Shown here one piece after another: positions 61,241 through 64,000 of a stretch of DNA of 64,000 nucleotides. Numbering within the stretch: the stretch's first letter is position 1; every line of letters begins with the position of its first letter. Origin of the DNA: an uncultured Selenomonadales bacterium (GTDB lineage: Bacteria > Bacillota > Negativicutes > DSM-1736 > Dendrosporobacteraceae); NCBI GenBank assembly GCA_946407015.1, contig CAMJML010000006.1, positions 62,001-126,000 of the forward strand. Direction: 5' to 3'. Below the pieces are notes generated by a model. It saw nothing but the letters and a program-made list of their open reading frames with translations, did not search any database and was not told where the DNA came from. A program made the position numbers and the translations under genes.

Positions 61241-62362
61241 ATGATCCGCCTGAAAGCTTTACTGATCAAGGAGTTTATCCAGATGAAGCGGGATAAGCTG
61301 ACGTTAGGCATGATGGTCATGCTGCCGATCATTCAATTATTGATTTTTGGTTTTGCCATCAATACCGATATCAAGCATTTATCGACGGTGGTGTTCGATC
61401 AGGCGTTGAAGCAGGAAAGCCGGGAACTCTTAGAGGCTTTCACGGCCAGCGGCTATTTTGATATCAATTATGTTGCCGGCAATTTTGATGAAGTAACCGC
61501 CTTGATTGAAAAAGGGAATGCCAAAGTGGGCATCGTCATTCCGCCTGATTTGGCGGAAAATCTAAAGCATGGCCGGACAGCCAGTGTCCAGGTCATTGTG
61601 GATGCGTCTGATTCCATGGCCGCTTCTTCCGCTATCAGCACCGCTCAGATTATTGGTCAGCTGAAATCGCAGGAAATTCTGGTCCAAAAAATGCAAAGTA
61701 CGGCCGGAAAGCTGGAGCAGCCGTACGATATCCGGATCAGAGCCTGGTACAATCCTGATTTTGTTACTGCCTTTTACATGGTGCCGGGTATTTTAGGCAT
61801 TATTTTGACGATGACCATGGTCATGATTACCGCCATGGCGATTGTGCGCGAGCGGGAAAATGGTACCTTGGAGCAGCTGATCGTTACGCCGTTGAAATCC
61901 TACGAGTTGATGCTGGGCAAGATCATCCCCTATATTTTTGTCGGCTATGTTCAGGCCACACTGGCCTTATTAGTCGGCATTGTCGTATTTGATCTGCCCA
62001 TTCGCGGCAGTCTAGGATTGTTGTACGGACTGACTTCCTTATTTATCATTGCTTCGTTGACGCTGGGCGTGCTGATTTCCAGTTTCGCCAAAACTCAGAT
62101 GCAGGCGATGCAAATGTCTTTCTTTGTGTTTTTGCCAAGCGTCCTGTTATCCGGCTTCATGTTTCCGCGGGAGGCCATGCCTACCCTGTTCTATTATATC
62201 GGCCAGATTATTCCGCTGACCTATTTCCTGCAAATCCTGCGGGGAATTGTTTTGAAAGGAGTGGGGCTGTCATTTTTATGGACACAGGTACTGGCCTTGG
62301 TGGTATTTATCATGATCACCCTGGTTATCAGTGTGAAAAAGTTTAAAAAAACGATTGCTTAA
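61241..62362 (+). CDS. ABC-2 type permease (YbhR/YbhS-like)
   Basis: A 373-residue membrane component. N-terminal helix (LGMMVMLPIIQLLIFGFAIN), a large extracytoplasmic domain (about 45-175) and a C-terminal ABC-2 domain with about five helices. The hallmark VRERENGTLEQLIVTPLKSY is at about residue 205, and the end has LLSGFMFPREAMP. Only one permease is encoded, whereas E. coli has two (YbhS and YbhR), so a homodimer is expected. GGGAGGG precedes the ATG. The substrate is unknown, perhaps drugs or lipids. Confidence 0.92.
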   Translation: MIRLKALLIKEFIQMKRDKLTLGMMVMLPIIQLLIFGFAINTDIKHLSTVVFDQALKQESRELLEAFTASGYFDINYVAGNFDEVTALIEKGNAKVGIVIPPDLAENLKHGRTASVQVIVDASDSMAASSAISTAQIIGQLKSQEILVQKMQSTAGKLEQPYDIRIRAWYNPDFVTAFYMVPGILGIILTMTMVMITAMAIVRERENGTLEQLIVTPLKSYELMLGKIIPYIFVGYVQATLALLVGIVVFDLPIRGSLGLLYGLTSLFIIASLTLGVLISSFAKTQMQAMQMSFFVFLPSVLLSGFMFPREAMPTLFYYIGQIIPLTYFLQILRGIVLKGVGLSFLWTQVLALVVFIMITLVISVKKFKKTIA

Positions 62363-63138
62363 TAATATTGGGGGCGTCTGTCGGTAAATACCGGCAGACG
62401 TTTGCGAATATCTGCGCTTTGGCTGAAATCCACATCGGCGATGATCAGTTGTTCCTGTTCGCCGCCTTCCGCGAGGATTTCGCCCCAGGGATTAATGATC
62501 AGGGAATGGCCATACATCTTACCGCGTCCCTTTCCGTTGACGGTATTGGCACTGATGACAAACTGCTGATTTTCGATGGCTCTGGCCAGGTTTAGAATCC
62601 GCCAGTGGTCACCGCGCACCTCGGGCCATTGGGCCGGAATAAACAAGGTTGTGCAGTCCTCCAGGGCCAAAGCGCGGGGCAGCTCGGTAAAGCGAATGTC
62701 ATAGCAAATGATGATGCCCGCCTTGCCGATGCTGAGTTCAAAGCTGCACTTCTGGTCGCCGGGAGTGATATACTGTTCTTCGGCCATTAAGCCGATTAAA
62801 TGGATTTTGCTGTATTGGGCGATGACCTGCCCTGTCCGGTTAATGGTATAAGCCGTATTATAGACGTTGCCGTTTCTGGCTTCGGGAATAGAGCCTGAGA
62901 TGATTTCCACGTTATGTTCCCGGGCTATTTGCTGCAGCAGGCTGATGGTCGGTCCATCGGCAGCTTCGGCCAATTGTTGAATTTGATCCAGCTGATAGCC
63001 TGTCGTCCACATTTCGGGTAAAAGAAATAATTCGGCTCCTTGCTGCAAGCCTTTTTGAATCATGGCCATGGCTTTTTGACGGTTTGCTTCGACCTGGCCC
63101 AGTTGGATATCCATTTGCAGTACGGCTATTCTTTTCAT
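62359..63138 (-). CDS. Carbon-nitrogen hydrolase (nitrilase superfamily)
   Basis: A 259-residue amidohydrolase. The Glu-Lys-Cys catalytic triad is visible: LFLLPEMWTTGY (Glu), QYSKIHLIGLM (Lys) and GIIICYDIRFTEL (Cys). The size fits the omega-amidase/YafV-type branch that removes the amide from 2-oxoglutaramate and related omega-amides. The ATG at 63138 has AAAGGAG upstream; the frame is open another 59 codons without similarity. It is convergent with the exporter operon, overlapping its end by 4 nt. Confidence 0.9.
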   Translation of the reverse strand: MKRIAVLQMDIQLGQVEANRQKAMAMIQKGLQQGAELFLLPEMWTTGYQLDQIQQLAEAADGPTISLLQQIAREHNVEIISGSIPEARNGNVYNTAYTINRTGQVIAQYSKIHLIGLMAEEQYITPGDQKCSFELSIGKAGIIICYDIRFTELPRALALEDCTTLFIPAQWPEVRGDHWRILNLARAIENQQFVISANTVNGKGRGKMYGHSLIINPWGEILAEGGEQEQLIIADVDFSQSADIRKRLPVFTDRRPQYY

Positions 63139-63350
63139 AGATTCAGCTCCTTTGGGGAAGGTTATTAACAGTATTGTACCAGAAAACCGGTTTTTTGCCA
63201 GTTGAGGTTTGTAAAGACCGCTATTGGAATATTTTGTATTGCGAAAAAACGCTGTATATTGTAAATTGGAGGTAATAGGTGCCATAGCCATATGGCGGCT
63301 TGTCCAGTGATTCACAGTGCTTGCTAATTGGCTTTCAAGGGGGGATTTTA

Positions 63351-63929
63351 GTGAATCGAATCTTTGTATTGATCGGCCCGCCGGCTTCAGGCAAGACTTC
63401 TATCGCCGCAAAACTGGCCAGTCTCGGCATTCCGGAGATGGTGAGCCATACCACGCGCCAGCCGCGTGAAGGAGAAATGGAGGGCATTCATTACTATTTT
63501 GTCTCCAAAGGTGAGTTTAGCGAATTGGAGCTCATTGAGCGGGTGACTTATTCAGGTCATCATTACGGTCTTAGCAAGGCTGAGGTGCTGAAAAAAGTCA
63601 ACGATCATCCCATTAGTATTGTGGTCGTTGAACGCAGCGGTTTGGAGCAGCTCAAGAAGCTGCTGGGCCAACGGGTAGAGTCTATTTACATTATGATTGA
63701 CGATATTACCATTATCGAGCGGATGTTGCACCGGGGCGAGTCTAATGCAGATATTCAGCGGCGGTTTGAATATGCCAAAAAAAACGGTGAGTTTGACCAT
63801 TGGCAAATTGCCGACTATGTAGTAAAAAACACCAAAGACATTGAGGATGCCGTTCGGCAGATTTTGGCGATCATGGGCTTGGCCGTACCGGCATTAGTCC
63901 CTTCACAGCCGGAACAAACCAAAGATTAA
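63351..63929 (+). CDS. Guanylate-kinase-like P-loop protein
   Basis: A 192-residue protein of the guanylate kinase fold. The P-loop is VLIGPPASGKTSIAAKLA, then VSHTTRQPREGEMEGIHYYF (the GMP-binding lid motif, TTRxPRxGE) and YGLSKAEVLKKVND. ERMLHRGESNADIQRRFEYA has the R residues of the ATP lid. Identity with housekeeping Gmk is only partial: the loop is PPASGKT rather than PSGAGKS, and the tail is proline-rich. A paralogue with its own substrate is possible. The start is GTG 63351 after AAGGGGGGA. Confidence 0.85.
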   Translation: MNRIFVLIGPPASGKTSIAAKLASLGIPEMVSHTTRQPREGEMEGIHYYFVSKGEFSELELIERVTYSGHHYGLSKAEVLKKVNDHPISIVVVERSGLEQLKKLLGQRVESIYIMIDDITIIERMLHRGESNADIQRRFEYAKKNGEFDHWQIADYVVKNTKDIEDAVRQILAIMGLAVPALVPSQPEQTKD

Positions 63930-63934
63930 GGAAA

Positions 63935-63978
63935 AAAGCCTATTGTTGTGATTACTCTTTCAACAATAGGCTTTCTCA
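63935..63978 (+). terminator. Terminator after the guanylate-kinase-like gene
   Basis: AAAGCCTATTGTTG / CAACAATAGGCTTT, a 14-bp perfect stem, 6 nt after the stop codon. Confidence 0.9.
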
Positions 63979-64000
63979 TTCGTTAGTAGGCTGGAATCCG

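Overview
The window looks like the replication-origin region of a spore-forming, anaerobic Firmicute of the Negativicutes type (Sporomusaceae-like). This placement is an inference. It rests on the gene order rpmH-dnaA-dnaN-recF-gyrB with yidC/jag/mnmE/mnmG/rsmG/noc/parA/parB; on the sporulation protein YyaC; on oxygen-sensitive anaerobic enzymes (pyruvate formate-lyase, the [FeFe]-hydrogenase maturase HydF); and on a three-gene, ferredoxin-rich glutamate synthase. Most genes left of oriC lie on the minus strand and most to the right on the plus strand, so transcription mostly follows the replication forks. Exceptions include yyaC and the metH pair. No insertion sequence, prophage or CRISPR array was seen.

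Layout. 1-6.1 kb: ychF (cut by the window edge); pflB-pflA behind a ZTP (pfl-motif) riboswitch and a strong promoter; then DUF951, an MscS channel, and a DUF3343-YedF selenium/sulfur pair. 6.2-8.8 kb: a Cys/Pro-rich probable spore protein, a CDF metal exporter behind a NiCo (czcD-type) riboswitch, and a CBS-ACT protein. 8.9-17 kb: a branched-chain amino acid ABC system (livHMGF) with three tandem livK binding-protein paralogues, each with its own near-consensus promoter and leader. 17.2-22.6 kb: glutamate synthase in three pieces, behind a leader that ends in an intrinsic terminator. 23-30.9 kb: yyaC, two UPF0180 proteins, bactofilin plus M23 peptidase, DUF4446, DUF554, a cysteine desulfurase-like protein, hydF and an aspartase.

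30.9-43.4 kb: chromosome segregation and RNA-modification block. It carries parB and parA with two perfect parS sites, a methionine synthase whose activation domain is a separate gene, noc with a perfect Noc-binding site inside it, rsmG, mnmG, mnmE, jag, yidC, yidD, rnpA and rpmH. 43.4-51.2 kb: bipartite oriC flanking dnaA, then dnaN, an S4 protein, recF, a DciA-like protein with a Cys-rich extension, remB and gyrB. gyrA is not seen here.

51.3-64 kb is more accessory: small membrane proteins (one a 23-residue gene with its own promoter and terminator), an orphan PAS protein, tRNA-Pro(UGG), a LUD/HxlR divergent pair, an SOS-type LysM protein with LexA boxes, a 65-nt near-perfect inverted repeat, Lrp plus LysE, a TetR-controlled YbhFSRG-like ABC exporter, a nitrilase-family amidohydrolase and a guanylate-kinase-like protein.

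The most striking general property is dense RNA-level and promoter-level control that can be read directly from the sequence: two recognisable riboswitches, a terminator-bearing glt leader with a possible ANTAR-type hairpin, leaders on all liv transcripts, and an SOS promoter.
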